64,000 bases of DNA, from contig NZ_CP070225.1 of NCBI RefSeq assembly GCF_021631985.1, positions 10,168,001 through 10,232,000 of the forward strand, read 5' to 3'. The notes under the pieces were generated by a model. That model was not told the DNA's origin and ran no database searches. It saw only the letters and a list, made by a program, of their open reading frames with translations. Position numbers and translations under genes: made by a program. Positions 18,049 through 26,943 of this stretch are shown piece after piece (positions within the stretch are counted from its first letter, which is position 1; each line of letters opens with the position of its first letter). Source of the DNA: Sandaracinus amylolyticus. GTDB taxonomy: Bacteria; Myxococcota_A; Polyangia; Polyangiales; Sandaracinaceae.

Positions 18049-18953
18049 GGCGTACCTCCCGCCGGGTAACGAGCCGCGCAGCTCGCGCTGCCGCTCGGCT
18101 GGAGCGCGAGCACCGAGCCGTCGCTCGCGGTGCGGGGCCACGCGCCGGGACCGACCTCGCTCGCCTCGCGGCTCGCGGGATCGAAGCGCCAGATGCGCGT
18201 CGTGCCGTCCTCCTCGTCGACGCCGTAGAAGACCGCGCCCTCGCTCCACGCGAGCTGACGATCCGCGACCGGCACGAAGCCGGGGCCGACCTCGTCGCGA
18301 CCGACGTTCGTGAGCTGCACCGGATCGCTGCCCGGCGTGATGCGCCAGAAGCTCGCGAGGCCGGTCGAGGTCGAGACGAAGAGCACGTCGCGCGAGCCCG
18401 GGATCGGGCGGGGCGTGGACGCGGTCTCGTCGTCGACGAGCACGGTGCGCGCGCTCTCGTCGAGCGACTGGGTCGCGATCACGGTGGGCACGCCGAAGTC
18501 CCAGGCGTCGACGCCGTCGGGCAGGCCGACCCACACCACGCGTGCGCCGTCGTCGCTGACCCAGGGGTCCGAGGCCCAGGTGGCGAGCTCGCGCTCGACG
18601 GTGCGATCGGCGCCGAGCACGACGAGCCGCTCGTCGGCGAGCAGCGCGACGAGGCGCCCGCCGCTCGCGGGCAGCACGCGTCGTGGCGCGAGCTCGAGAT
18701 CGATCTGGGTGATCGCGCCGGTCGCGGCGGAGAGCCCACCGTTGCAGGTGATCTCGTCCTCACCGCTGCTCGCGCAGAGCGTGAGCACGTCGCCCACCCA
18801 CGTCGCGAGATCGTCTCGCTGCGCGACGGCGCAGTACGCGTCGAGCTCGGCGTCGGCCGAGGGTGTGGGCGCCGGCGTGCCGCCATCGCCATCGCCGCCG
18901 CAAGCGCTCGCGACGAGCGCGAGCGGGAGCATCCATGAACGTCGGATCCTCAT
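18045..18953 (-). CDS. Beta-propeller-like lipoprotein, partner of the M23 peptidase
   Basis: 302 residues from the ATG at 18953 (MRIRRSWMLPLALVASAC, lipobox VASAC), with GAGG upstream. After a Gly/Thr/Pro linker the body shows repeating strands such as LVALLADERLVVLGADR, WVSDDGARVVWVGLPDG, DVLFVSTSTGLASFWRI and LAWSEGAVFYGVDEEDGTTRIWRFD. These resemble TolB or WD-type beta-propeller blades. The stop overlaps the M23 peptidase start by 4 bp, so the two are translationally coupled and probably act together at the envelope. No enzymatic motif is seen. Confidence 0.75.
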   Translation of the reverse strand: MRIRRSWMLPLALVASACGGDGDGGTPAPTPSADAELDAYCAVAQRDDLATWVGDVLTLCASSGEDEITCNGGLSAATGAITQIDLELAPRRVLPASGGRLVALLADERLVVLGADRTVERELATWASDPWVSDDGARVVWVGLPDGVDAWDFGVPTVIATQSLDESARTVLVDDETASTPRPIPGSRDVLFVSTSTGLASFWRITPGSDPVQLTNVGRDEVGPGFVPVADRQLAWSEGAVFYGVDEEDGTTRIWRFDPASREASEVGPGAWPRTASDGSVLALQPSGSASCAARYPAGGTP

Positions 18954-18988
18954 GTCTCGTACCTCGAGGAGTCTCGTTTTCCGTTGTC

Positions 18989-19085
18989 GCAAGCGGGGTT
19001 GGGGCCCCGCGCGCAGTGTTCAGGGAGGGGGGGACCCGATCCGGCTTCGCCGGTCGGGGGGAGGGGTCTTCCAAGACCCCTCCCG
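18989..19085. repeat. Stop-proximal repeat, family 2, copy 1
   Basis: 97 bp nearly identical to the reverse complement of 23444-23539. It includes a perfect hairpin GAGGGGTCTT CC AAGACCCCTC and a second hairpin around GATCCGGCTTCGCCGGTC. The GAGGGGTCTT hairpin end lies 5 bp from the stop codon of the minus-strand VWA lipoprotein gene. Confidence 0.9.
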
Positions 19086-19089
19086 CAAA

Positions 19090-20106
19090 CTAGAGGCAGT
19101 TCTCGTCGACGACGTCGTCGCAGTCGTCGTCGAGGCCGTCGCACGCTTCGTCGCGCGCGACGCAGGCAGGCGCGTCGCAGCCCACGGCCGCGCGCACCCG
19201 GGTGATCTCTCCTGCGCGCAGCTGCTCGCAGGCCGCACCGTTCAGCGCGATCGCGCCGCTGCCCGCGTCGTACGAGAAGCCCTCGTCGGGATCGGCCGAG
19301 AGCTCCTCGTCGTCGATCCACACCCGCAGCCGCTCGGGATCGGGCGCGCCCTCGCCGATCAGCTCGAGCACGCAGTCGCTGCGCGCGTCGACGATCTCGA
19401 CGAACGCGTCCTCGAGCGCGCTCGCGCTCGTGGCCTCGACGTAGCGGGTGCTGATCGCCTGGAGCGCCGGATCGGGCGAGAGCGCGATGACCGCGACCTC
19501 GATGCCGAGCTCGCCGAGCGACCCGACCTGGGCCGCGAGCGACTCGCCCGTCGCGCCGCAGCTCGGCGCGCCCGCCGCGACGACGAGCACGAGCGGGCGC
19601 TCGGTCGTGAACGGGTCGGCGTCGATCAGCGTCGCGAGCGCGCCTTCGATCGGCAGCTCCGCCGCACCGGCGCTGCACACCGCGAAGGGATCGACGGTGC
19701 CCTCGCGATCGAGCTCGCTCGCGATCATCTCGCGCGCGCCCGGGCCCGGCGCGACCCGCAGCACCGGCGCCTCGCACGAGGTCGGATCGTCGGGCGCGAG
19801 CACGAGGCCCCACGACGCGCCGCCGCGCGACAGCCGCGCCTCGATCGCCGCGATCGTCGCGCCCCAGCGCCCCGCGGGATCGCTCGGCCCGCTCGCCTCG
19901 CTGCCGTCGAAGCGCGCCCGCATCGCGCAACCACGGTCGAGCACCAGCACGACCTCGGGCTGCCGGCGCGCGACCGCGTAGCGCGCCTCGCACACGTCGG
20001 GCTGGGCATCGGCGCGCGTGCCGGCGTCGGATCGCGGGCTCGGCTCGGTCGTCTCGCAGGCGGTGGCGAGCAGGAGGGCGGCGAGCGGAACGGCACGGCA
20101 ACGCAT
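19090..20106 (-). CDS. VWA-like lipoprotein with MopE-type acidic tail
   Basis: 338 residues from MRCRAVPLAALLLATAC (lipobox ATAC). The body resembles a von Willebrand A domain: the first strand reads EVVLVLDRGCAMRARFDG where a canonical domain has DxSxSM. Later strands are PLVLVVAAGAPSCG and IEVAVIALSPDP, and SALEDAFVEIV is the last helix. The metal-ion-dependent adhesion site is therefore degenerate (DRGCA). The C-terminus ACVARDEACDGLDDDCDDVVDENC is an acidic Cys-containing motif of the MopE/thrombospondin type 3 kind, thought to bind Ca2+. It is probably a surface lipoprotein in protein-protein contacts. The 181 bp upstream contain GC hairpins (a GTCCCC/GGGGAC pair and GCCCGC AA GCGGGC). 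Confidence 0.75.
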   Translation of the reverse strand: MRCRAVPLAALLLATACETTEPSPRSDAGTRADAQPDVCEARYAVARRQPEVVLVLDRGCAMRARFDGSEASGPSDPAGRWGATIAAIEARLSRGGASWGLVLAPDDPTSCEAPVLRVAPGPGAREMIASELDREGTVDPFAVCSAGAAELPIEGALATLIDADPFTTERPLVLVVAAGAPSCGATGESLAAQVGSLGELGIEVAVIALSPDPALQAISTRYVEATSASALEDAFVEIVDARSDCVLELIGEGAPDPERLRVWIDDEELSADPDEGFSYDAGSGAIALNGAACEQLRAGEITRVRAAVGCDAPACVARDEACDGLDDDCDDVVDENCL

Positions 20107-20287
20107 CGGCCCGAAACATTTCAGCAATCGACGCGCCACCACCGATGTGTCCGAAACCGCGATGAATTCACGGTCAGCGCACATCTGCGCTGAGGTCGTG
20201 AGTCCCCGGGGTGGGCACGAGCGCGCAGGTGCTGGGGACCGCAGCCCGCAAGCGGGCGAGGACCCGCGCGCAGCTCGGGGGGAACAC

Positions 20288-21157
20288 TCAGGTCTGCGGC
20301 GGTGTGGGCTCGTCTGCGCTGGTGATGCGCCAGAGCAGCACGAGCGCGATCACCCCGGCGAGGGTCGTCGCGACGAGGAGCCCCGGCGGCAGGTGCGCCT
20401 CGCTCTCCGCGACGTTGAACCCGGGCACCGCGATCACTTCCTCGGGCAGCAGGATCGGCAGCGCGTTGAACGCACCGTGGAACGCGATGCAGGGGAGCAC
20501 CGATCCGGTGCGCAGCGCGATCGCGCCGAGCACCAGACCGGCGATCATCGCGTAGGTCGCGGCGAACGGCTCGACGTGGAACACGCCGAAGAGCACCGAC
20601 GTGAGCACGAGCGCGCCGATGCGCCCGAGCCGTGGGGTGAGCGCGGGGAGCAGGAGCCCGCGGAAGAGCAGCTCCTCGGTGCCCGCGGCGACCACGATGA
20701 CGGTGAACGGCACGGTGATCGCGCGCAGCGGGCCGTCGATCCGCGTCATCTCCTCGACGCGCCGCACCGCCTCCTCGTCGAGCGCCAGCCCCGGGACCAT
20801 GTCCGAGAGGACCGTCATCAGCTCCACGAGAGGGAAGTGCAGCGAGAGACCCGCGATCATCGCGAGCAGCGCGACGGGCGCGCGCACCGGCACGATGCGC
20901 AGCGCCTCGCGCAGCGATCGATCGCCGTACGCGACGCGCACGCCGAAGAGGATCACCGTGCCGAGCGCGATCAGCTGCGCGAGGCCGGGCCCGAAGGGCT
21001 CGCTCGTGACCTGCGCGACGCCCTCGTCGAGCGAGACGCCGTGCACCGCGGCGCGGATCGCCGCCCCGACCAGGACACCTCCGTAGAGGAGCCCGAGCCC
21101 GAGCACCAGGAGCGCGACGGTCTGCGCGATCGAGAGCTGCCCGCGCGGTGCCCGCAT
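20288..21157 (-). CDS. CPBP family intramembrane metalloprotease (CAAX prenyl protease 2-like)
   Basis: 289 residues. The start at MRAPRGQLS is chosen because the frame upstream is only a shadow of the divergent TPR gene. Several membrane segments are visible, beginning TVALLVLGLGLLYGGVLVGA. The catalytic motifs are intact: Glu161-Glu162 and Arg166 in EELLFRG, His194 in LFGVFH, and His227/Asn231 in HGAFN. Bacterial members cleave membrane peptides or act in bacteriocin self-immunity, and the substrate here is unknown. It is divergent from the TPR lipoprotein gene with 87 bp between the starts. The downstream interval before the VWA gene holds GC hairpins. Confidence 0.87.
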   Translation of the reverse strand: MRAPRGQLSIAQTVALLVLGLGLLYGGVLVGAAIRAAVHGVSLDEGVAQVTSEPFGPGLAQLIALGTVILFGVRVAYGDRSLREALRIVPVRAPVALLAMIAGLSLHFPLVELMTVLSDMVPGLALDEEAVRRVEEMTRIDGPLRAITVPFTVIVVAAGTEELLFRGLLLPALTPRLGRIGALVLTSVLFGVFHVEPFAATYAMIAGLVLGAIALRTGSVLPCIAFHGAFNALPILLPEEVIAVPGFNVAESEAHLPPGLLVATTLAGVIALVLLWRITSADEPTPPQT

Positions 21158-21244
21158 GACGAGACGCACTCCATGACACGCGACCTCGCCCCGCGCATCG
21201 CAGTGCCGTGCTCGGACGCGCGGGATAGACTGCCCGCGATCCGC

Positions 21245-23434
21245 ATGAAGCAGACAGTCACGATCGCATGCGCGCTCGCGGTGACCGCGCTCCTCCACGC
21301 GTGTGGTGGCCCTTCGGGGCCCGGCTCGCGGACCGCGCTCGATGTACGCGTGGATGACGAGACCTACGCGGACGCGCGTCGGCTCTATCTCGTGCTCGCC
21401 GACGACGACGAGCGGCGCGAGGAGACGCGCCAGCGCCTGCTCGAGTACCTCGCGTCGCGCACCGACGCGCTGGTGGCCGAGGGCGAGTACGACCCGATGG
21501 TCTCGCACTTCGCGGAGATGACGTCGCTGCTCGCGCCGCGCGATCTCGTGGAGGGCCAGCGGGTCTCGGAGCTGATCGCGCCGGTCGCGCGGTGGATCGT
21601 GGAGCACGGATCGCGTCGGGGTGACGAGCCGCGCGTGCTCGCGGCGCTCCTGATCCTCGCGCGCATCGAGCCCGCGGACGCGTCGCACGCGCAGGAGTCC
21701 GCGCGGGTGGCGGAGTGGGGGCGCGAGGCGCGCTGGGGGCGCGAGCCGCGTCCGAGCCCGGACTTCTTCGATCTCGCGCCCGAGCTGATCGCGGTGTGGG
21801 AGGAGCACGCGCGCCTCTCGCCCTCGCCGGACGTGCTCGCGCGGCTCGCCGATCTCTACGTGCAGATGCGCGACATCGTGCTCGGGCAGTCGCTCCAGGA
21901 GGGCTTCGAGCCGGGCGAGCGCATCACGATGCCCGAGCTGCGCATGGCGCAGATGCTCGCGGAGCGCATCCCGCTCGACGTCGCGGCGGTGTACCTGCGG
22001 GTCGGCGATCTCGAGGGCGCGGCGCGTCGGGTCGGAGAGCTCGGCGATCGCGGCGGGATCGAGTGGCGGCTGCGGCGGCTGATCGAAGAGGCGGCGCAGG
22101 CGAACGAGGACGGCGCGGAGGCGCTCGGCGAGCTCGCCGGCGGGTTCGAGCGCGCGCGCCCCGACGTGTCGCTCGCGCTGTGCCGGGTGGGGCATCGACT
22201 GCACCCGCAGGACGCGCGCTTCCCGCTCTGCCTCGCGCGGCTGCACGTGGAGCTGGGTCAGCCCTCGGACGCGACGGCGTGGTACGCGGACGCGATCCGT
22301 CTCGCGCCGGCGGAGCGCGAGGTCTACGACGAGGCGCTCGGCCGGCTCGCGCAGATGATCGAGGCCGGGCTCTTCTCGGCGGACGAGAGCGACATCGGTC
22401 GGGTGCGCACGATCGGCCGCCACGCCGAGGAGATCCTCGCGCAGCGCGAGGCGCGCTGGCCGACGGAGCAGGCGACGGTGTCGCGCGCGGCGCTGCACTA
22501 CCACCTCGGTCGCGCGGAGCTGCAGGCCGGTCAGGTGAACGAAGCGGCGCGGCACTTCGAGCGGAGCCTCGAGGCGCAGCGCACGCGCGAGGCGCTGCTC
22601 GAGCTCGCGACGCTGCGCGCGCGCACCGGCGACGCGGCGGGCGCGGTGGCGCTCTACCAGGAAGCGCTCGATCGGCTCGCGCAGCAGGGCCCGGAGGCGA
22701 TGCTGCAGCGCGCGATGCTGCTCGAGCACCTCGGCGACGCGCTGCGCGCGAGCGGGCGCGCGGACGAGGCGCAGCGCGCGTACTCGCAGGCGCTCGAGCT
22801 GATGACGCCGCTCGCGGGCCAGGGCGACGAGGAGCGCCAGGCGCTGACGCGCGTGCGGCTCGGCGTGCTGCAGCGTCGGGTGGGGCAGGGCGAGCGCGCG
22901 GGCGACGAGTTCCGCGCGGCGCTCGAGACCGCGCCGAGCTGGCGCGAGCCGTACACCGAGATCCTCGCGCACCTCGTGGTCACCGAGCCGGCGCCGGAGC
23001 TCGCGGAGGAAGTGTTCCGTCGCGCGACGACCGGGCTCGCGCTCGAGCACGAGTGGCGCGTGTACTACGCGCTCTGGGTGCAGACCGTCGCGGGGCGCGC
23101 GTCGCAGCCGCTCTCCGACGACGTGGTGCGCACGCTGAGCGGCGAATCGGAGGAGCCGGGGTGGCACGGTCGGCTCGCGGCGTTCGCGGCGGGCACGCTC
23201 GACTACGACCAGCTGATCCAGGCGGCGCAGAACCCGGGTCAGCGCTGCGAGGCGCACTTCTACGCGGGCACGCGCAAGCTCGCGCAGGGCGACACCGCGG
23301 GGGCGCGCGAGCAGTTCCGCGCGGCGATGGAGACCGGCATGGTCGGCTACTTCGAGTACGCGATGGCGCAGGAGCTCCTGGCGAGCCTCGGCACGAGCGA
23401 GCGGGCGATGGAGGGCGAGAGCCGCGCACGGTAA
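21245..23434 (+). CDS. Tetratricopeptide-repeat lipoprotein
   Basis: 729 residues from ATG 21245. Signal peptide and lipobox are clear (IACALAVTALLHAC). The body is helical with recognisable TPR units in the C-terminal half, such as LHYHLGRAELQAGQVNEAAR, LATLRARTGDAAGAVALYQE, LEHLGDALRASGRADEAQRA and RLGVLQRRVGQGERAGDEFR. The N-terminal 300 residues are also helical but less regular. TPR lipoproteins usually scaffold envelope complexes; no specific partner can be named. A TAGACT box lies 13 nt upstream of the ATG. It is followed by the family 2 repeat in the same relative orientation as at 18989. Confidence 0.8.
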   Translation: MKQTVTIACALAVTALLHACGGPSGPGSRTALDVRVDDETYADARRLYLVLADDDERREETRQRLLEYLASRTDALVAEGEYDPMVSHFAEMTSLLAPRDLVEGQRVSELIAPVARWIVEHGSRRGDEPRVLAALLILARIEPADASHAQESARVAEWGREARWGREPRPSPDFFDLAPELIAVWEEHARLSPSPDVLARLADLYVQMRDIVLGQSLQEGFEPGERITMPELRMAQMLAERIPLDVAAVYLRVGDLEGAARRVGELGDRGGIEWRLRRLIEEAAQANEDGAEALGELAGGFERARPDVSLALCRVGHRLHPQDARFPLCLARLHVELGQPSDATAWYADAIRLAPAEREVYDEALGRLAQMIEAGLFSADESDIGRVRTIGRHAEEILAQREARWPTEQATVSRAALHYHLGRAELQAGQVNEAARHFERSLEAQRTREALLELATLRARTGDAAGAVALYQEALDRLAQQGPEAMLQRAMLLEHLGDALRASGRADEAQRAYSQALELMTPLAGQGDEERQALTRVRLGVLQRRVGQGERAGDEFRAALETAPSWREPYTEILAHLVVTEPAPELAEEVFRRATTGLALEHEWRVYYALWVQTVAGRASQPLSDDVVRTLSGESEEPGWHGRLAAFAAGTLDYDQLIQAAQNPGQRCEAHFYAGTRKLAQGDTAGAREQFRAAMETGMVGYFEYAMAQELLASLGTSERAMEGESRAR

Positions 23435-23443
23435 CTGCGTTGT

Positions 23444-23539
23444 CGGGAGGGGTCTTGGAAGACCCCTCCCCCCGACCGGCGGAGCCGGATCGGGTCCCCC
23501 CGCCCTGAACACTGCGCGCGGGGCCCCATCCCCGCTTGC
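23444..23539. repeat. Stop-proximal repeat, family 2, copy 2 (inverted)
   Basis: Starts 9 bp after the TPR-gene stop and is the reverse complement of 18989-19085 apart from a few substitutions (for example TTCGCC against CTCCGCC in the inner hairpin loop region). Read from the upstream stop codon, both copies start CGGGAGGGGTCTTGGAAGAC. Confidence 0.9.
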
Positions 23540-23594
23540 CCGTGGTCGGTCGCCGGCTCTCGAGCGGTAACTCGCGTGCGGGGCGTGGCCTCGA

Positions 23595-23600
23595 TAGGCT
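23595..23600 (+). promoter_or_regulatory. -10-like box TAGGCT, leaderless arrangement
   Basis: TAGGCT followed by 7 nt and the ATG of the TfoX-like gene; no ribosome binding site in between. Confidence 0.45.
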
Positions 23601-23607
23601 CGCTCGG

Positions 23608-24135
23608 ATGGCGGTGACGCTCGAGGATCTCAAGGCGACGCTCGAGGACGCGACGCGCGACCTCGCGGACGTGTCGGTGCGCAAGGCGTTCGGGTCGTTC
23701 GGGCTCTTCGTGGGCGACTCGATCTTCGCGCTCGCGTGGAAGCGCGAGCTGCGCATCGGCGTGAAGCTGCCCGACGAGGTGTCGTTCGCGTCGCTGATGG
23801 GCACCGAGGGCGCGAGCGCGTGGGCGCCCCACAAGAGCCCGATGCGGGGCTGGGTGCTGGTGCCCGAGCCGTGGCACGACGACATGACGAAGCTGCGCCC
23901 GTGGGTGCGTCGTGCCTACGAGCAGGTGCTGCGGATGCACGCCGAGGACGAGGTGCCCTCGATGGGCGAGCGCGCCCCCGCGAAGGTGCGCGCGACGAAG
24001 ACGAAGAAGAAGGACGAGTCCGCGATCGCGACGCTGCACGACGGCGCCACCCGCGCCCATCGCGTCGAGAAGCCGGGCACGAAGACCGCGGCCGCGCCGG
24101 TGCGCGCGAAGAAGAGCGCGAAGAAGAAGGGTTAG
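23608..24135 (+). CDS. TfoX N-terminal-domain protein with basic tail
   Basis: 175 residues. Residues 1-105 match a TfoX N-terminal domain: VRKAFGSFGLFVGDSIFALA, then LRIGVKLPDE and a final helix with LRPWVRRAYEQVL. TfoX/Sxy activates competence genes in gamma-proteobacteria together with CRP, but isolated N-terminal domains are widespread and their role is not settled. From residue 120 the protein is a Lys/Ala/Pro-rich tail (TKTKKKDE, VRAKKSAKKKG) like histone H1 or other nucleic-acid-binding tails. It may bind DNA or RNA non-specifically, which is an inference from composition. Confidence 0.75.
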   Translation: MAVTLEDLKATLEDATRDLADVSVRKAFGSFGLFVGDSIFALAWKRELRIGVKLPDEVSFASLMGTEGASAWAPHKSPMRGWVLVPEPWHDDMTKLRPWVRRAYEQVLRMHAEDEVPSMGERAPAKVRATKTKKKDESAIATLHDGATRAHRVEKPGTKTAAAPVRAKKSAKKKG

Positions 24136-24178
24136 GGCGATCGCGTCCGCGAGCGGAGCGCTGTGAGGGGCGCTCGGC

Positions 24179-25315
24179 TCAGTCGAAGCGATACCCCACG
24201 CGCGCCGACGCGCCGACCACGAACGCGCCCGGTCCGTTGGTGATCACGCCGAGCTCGGGGAGCGTCGCCTCGATCTGGAGCTGACGCACCGGGGCCCAGC
24301 TCGCGACCGCGCCCACGCGCGCCAGGAAGCCCGCGTCCTGCGCGCCCGTGAACGTGAAGCTCGCGCCGATCTCGAGGAGCGGCCCGATCCGGATCGGCTC
24401 GACGAACGGCGAGAACTGCCAGCTCGCGCCGAGCACGATGTCGATCGCGCCGACCGCACCGAGCACCACGTCGAGGCCACCACGCAGCTCGAGCCCGTCG
24501 GTGCCCGGGAAGAAGCGACCGAGCCGCGCCTGGATCGTCCCGATCCCGCCGCCCCCGCGATCGCCGCCGAACGCAGCGAGGTACCCGCCGCCTCCGCCGA
24601 CCAACACGAGCCACTCGCCGTCGCGGCCGTACCAGAGCCGCGCGTCCCACGCCTCGCGCTCGCGCGCCGCGCGCTCTTCCTCGGCGCGCGCAGCCTCGTC
24701 CGCGGCACGCTGGCGCTCTTCCTCGGCGCGCCGTGCTTCCTCTTCCTCGCGCGCGCGTCGCTCCGCCTCTTCGGCGTCTGCCGCCGCGCGTGCTTCTTCT
24801 TCGCGGCGACGTCGCTCCGCGGCCTCGGCCTCGGGATCGACGATGCCCCCGGTCAGCCGCACCGCGTCCTCGCCCAGCCCCTCGGGCCGCAGCATCGCGC
24901 CGAGCACGTCGCGCAGGCGCGCCTCTTCTTCGCTCGCGAGGACCGTCACCACGAGCTCTTCGACGCGCTGGGTGGGCTGGTACCCGACCACGAGGTGGAG
25001 CCGGTACTGACCGCGCAGCGGCTCGACCTCGGCGACGACGACGTAGGTCGCGCCCGATGCGGTCGCGATCCCACCGAGCTCCGCTGCGGTCGAAGGGCGC
25101 GTCCCGTCGCGCAGCCCGCCGGGCGGGGTGATCACCTCGTGACCGAGCGCCCGGATCACGTCGCCGATGCGATCCTCGATCTCCTCGAGCCGATCCTCGT
25201 CGGCGCGACCACCGACCGGATAGAGCACGACGCGATCGGCGCGCGCGACGGAAGACCACGCGAGGAGCGTCACCGTGAACAGCGCGAGGGACGCGAGGCG
25301 AGAACCTGGTTTCAC
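24179..25315 (-). CDS. Exported protein with long coiled coil and C-terminal beta-barrel-like domain
   Basis: 378 residues from a GTG at 25315 with GGAGAG upstream. The signal peptide ends at ARA (FTVTLLAWSSVARA). Residues 30-150 form an alpha/beta region (DRVVLYPVGG ... ATYVVVAEVEPLRGQYRLHLVVGY) of the type that senses or binds periplasmic ligands. Residues about 165-225 are an unbroken Glu/Arg/Ala coiled coil (RRREEEARAAADAEEAERR and similar). The C-terminal 150 residues are alternating strands rich in Gly ending in GYRFD; the terminal aromatic residue and strand pattern fit an outer-membrane beta-barrel. It may link periplasm to outer membrane. Family not recognised. Confidence 0.68.
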   Translation of the reverse strand: MKPGSRLASLALFTVTLLAWSSVARADRVVLYPVGGRADEDRLEEIEDRIGDVIRALGHEVITPPGGLRDGTRPSTAAELGGIATASGATYVVVAEVEPLRGQYRLHLVVGYQPTQRVEELVVTVLASEEEARLRDVLGAMLRPEGLGEDAVRLTGGIVDPEAEAAERRRREEEARAAADAEEAERRAREEEEARRAEEERQRAADEAARAEEERAAREREAWDARLWYGRDGEWLVLVGGGGGYLAAFGGDRGGGGIGTIQARLGRFFPGTDGLELRGGLDVVLGAVGAIDIVLGASWQFSPFVEPIRIGPLLEIGASFTFTGAQDAGFLARVGAVASWAPVRQLQIEATLPELGVITNGPGAFVVGASARVGYRFD

Positions 25316-25366
25316 GCTCTCTCCGGTTCTGGAAGCGATTTCGCTCGAAGCCCGAGCTGCCAGCAA

Positions 25367-25855
25367 CTAACGCGCCGCCGCCATCGCGTCGAACGCGCGG
25401 ACGACCTCGGGCGGTGCCTGCACCAGCTCGATCAGCACGCCCTCACCCGAGCGCGGATGGGCCGTATCGCCGCGCGGATGCACGAAGCACACGTCGTGTC
25501 CCGACGCGCCCTTGCGGATGCCGCCGGGCGCGAAACGCAGCCCCTGCGCCTCGAGCCACGTCACCGCGGCGCGCAGGTCGTCCACCCAGAGCCCGACGTG
25601 GTTGAGCGGCGGCTCGTGCACCTTCGGCTTCTTCTCGATGTCGAGCGGCTGCATCAGGTCGACCTCGACCGCGAAGAGCCCGATGCCCGCCATGCACACG
25701 TCCTCGTCGACGTTCTCGCGCTCGCTGGTGAACGTCTTCACCGGTGTCAGGCCGAGCAGGTCGACCCAGAGCGATCGCAGCGCGCCCTTGTCGGGCCCGC
25801 CGATCGCGATCTGTTGGATGCCCAGCACGCGGAAGGGACGCGTCTCGGTCGTCAT
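25367..25855 (-). CDS. VOC family protein, methylmalonyl-CoA-epimerase-like
   Basis: 162 residues starting [19 protein letters not shown]. The vicinal-oxygen-chelate fold is visible as two beta-alpha-beta-beta-beta modules. Candidate metal ligands are Glu in FAVEVDL, His in [10 protein letters not shown] and Glu in GVLIELVQ. The C-terminal VCFVHPRGD ... GVLIELVQ closely resembles methylmalonyl-CoA epimerases, which interconvert (R)- and (S)-methylmalonyl-CoA. Glyoxalase I and dioxygenases share the fold, so the substrate is not certain, and no mutase gene is nearby. It is divergent from trpS across 69 bp. Confidence 0.7.
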   Translation of the reverse strand: MTTETRPFRVLGIQQIAIGGPDKGALRSLWVDLLGLTPVKTFTSERENVDEDVCMAGIGLFAVEVDLMQPLDIEKKPKVHEPPLNHVGLWVDDLRAAVTWLEAQGLRFAPGGIRKGASGHDVCFVHPRGDTAHPRSGEGVLIELVQAPPEVVRAFDAMAAAR

Positions 25856-25924
25856 GACCGCGGAGGTATACACCCGGGTCGTTGCAGGCCTCCACCGCCC
25901 GCGCCATCGTGCGCGCGAATCGCG

Positions 25925-26911
25925 ATGGACCCGCAGCGCAAGATCTCGCTCACCGGCATCAAGCCCACGCACGTCCCGCACATCGGCAACTACCTCGGCG
26001 CGATCCGTCCCGCCCTGCGAATGACCGAGTCGTACGACGGCATGTACTTCATCGCCGACTACCACGCGCTCACCTCGGTGCGTGACCCGAAGGCGCTGCA
26101 GCAGGCGGTCTACGACGTGACCGCGACGTGGCTCGCGTGCGGCCTCGATCCGAAGAAGACGATCGTCTACCGCCAGTCGTCGGTGCCCGAGGTGTTCGAG
26201 CTCGCGTGGGTGCTCTCGTGCGTCGTCGCGACGGGCCAGCTCGAGCGCGGCCACGCGTACAAGGACGCGCTCGCCAAGGGCGACGTGCCCAACGCCGGAG
26301 TCTTCTACTACCCGGTGCTGATGGCCGCCGACATCCTGCTCTTCGGCGCGCAGGTCGTGCCGATCGGACAGGACCAGAAGCAGCACCTCGAGCTCGCGCG
26401 CGACATGGCGCAGCGGCTCAACCACCACTACGGCGAGGGCACGGTCGTGGTGCCCGAGGCGCTGATCACCGAGGCCCCGCTCGTGCCCGGCTTCGACGGC
26501 CACAAGATGAGCAAGAGCCGCGGCAACGGCATCCCGGTCTTCGCGTCGGCCAAGGAGCTGCGCAAGGGCGTGATGAAGTTCGTCACCGGCAGCGAGACGC
26601 TCGAGGAGCCGAAGGATCCCGAGAGCGCGACGGTGTTCCAGCTCTACGAGCTCGTCGCGACGAACGACGAGGTCGAGACGCTCGCGTCGAAGCTGCGCGC
26701 CGGCGGGTACGGCTGGGGCCACGCGAAGCAGGATCTCTACGAGGCGCTCGAGCGCGAGCTCGGGCCCTTCCGCGAGCGCTTCGAGGCGCTGCGTGGCGAC
26801 GAGGCCGCGCTCGATCGGACGCTCGAGGAAGGCGCGGAGCGCGCACGAACGATCGCGCGTCGCACCGTCGCGCGCGTGCGTGCTGCGGTGGGGATCGATC
26901 GTCCCCTCTGA
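25925..26911 (+). CDS. trpS: Tryptophanyl-tRNA synthetase
   Basis: 328 residues, the usual length. It charges tRNA-Trp with tryptophan using ATP in the cytoplasm. The class I signatures are present: HIGN at residues 19-22 (in [16 protein letters not shown]) and KMSKS near residue 193 ([15 protein letters not shown]). The family segments [24 protein letters not shown] and [16 protein letters not shown], which form the Trp and ATP pockets, are intact. No strong ribosome binding site is seen before the ATG. The next gene is a small membrane protein 32 bp downstream with its own -10-like box. Confidence 0.96.
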   Translation: MDPQRKISLTGIKPTHVPHIGNYLGAIRPALRMTESYDGMYFIADYHALTSVRDPKALQQAVYDVTATWLACGLDPKKTIVYRQSSVPEVFELAWVLSCVVATGQLERGHAYKDALAKGDVPNAGVFYYPVLMAADILLFGAQVVPIGQDQKQHLELARDMAQRLNHHYGEGTVVVPEALITEAPLVPGFDGHKMSKSRGNGIPVFASAKELRKGVMKFVTGSETLEEPKDPESATVFQLYELVATNDEVETLASKLRAGGYGWGHAKQDLYEALERELGPFRERFEALRGDEAALDRTLEEGAERARTIARRTVARVRAAVGIDRPL

Positions 26912-26928
26912 TCGCGGGCGAGTGGTGA

Positions 26929-26934
26929 TAGGCT
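26929..26934 (+). promoter_or_regulatory. -10-like box TAGGCT, leaderless arrangement
   Basis: TAGGCT lies 9 nt before the ATG of the small membrane protein gene. The intervening GGCGCGCGC is not a ribosome binding site. Confidence 0.45.
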
Positions 26935-26943
26935 GGCGCGCGC

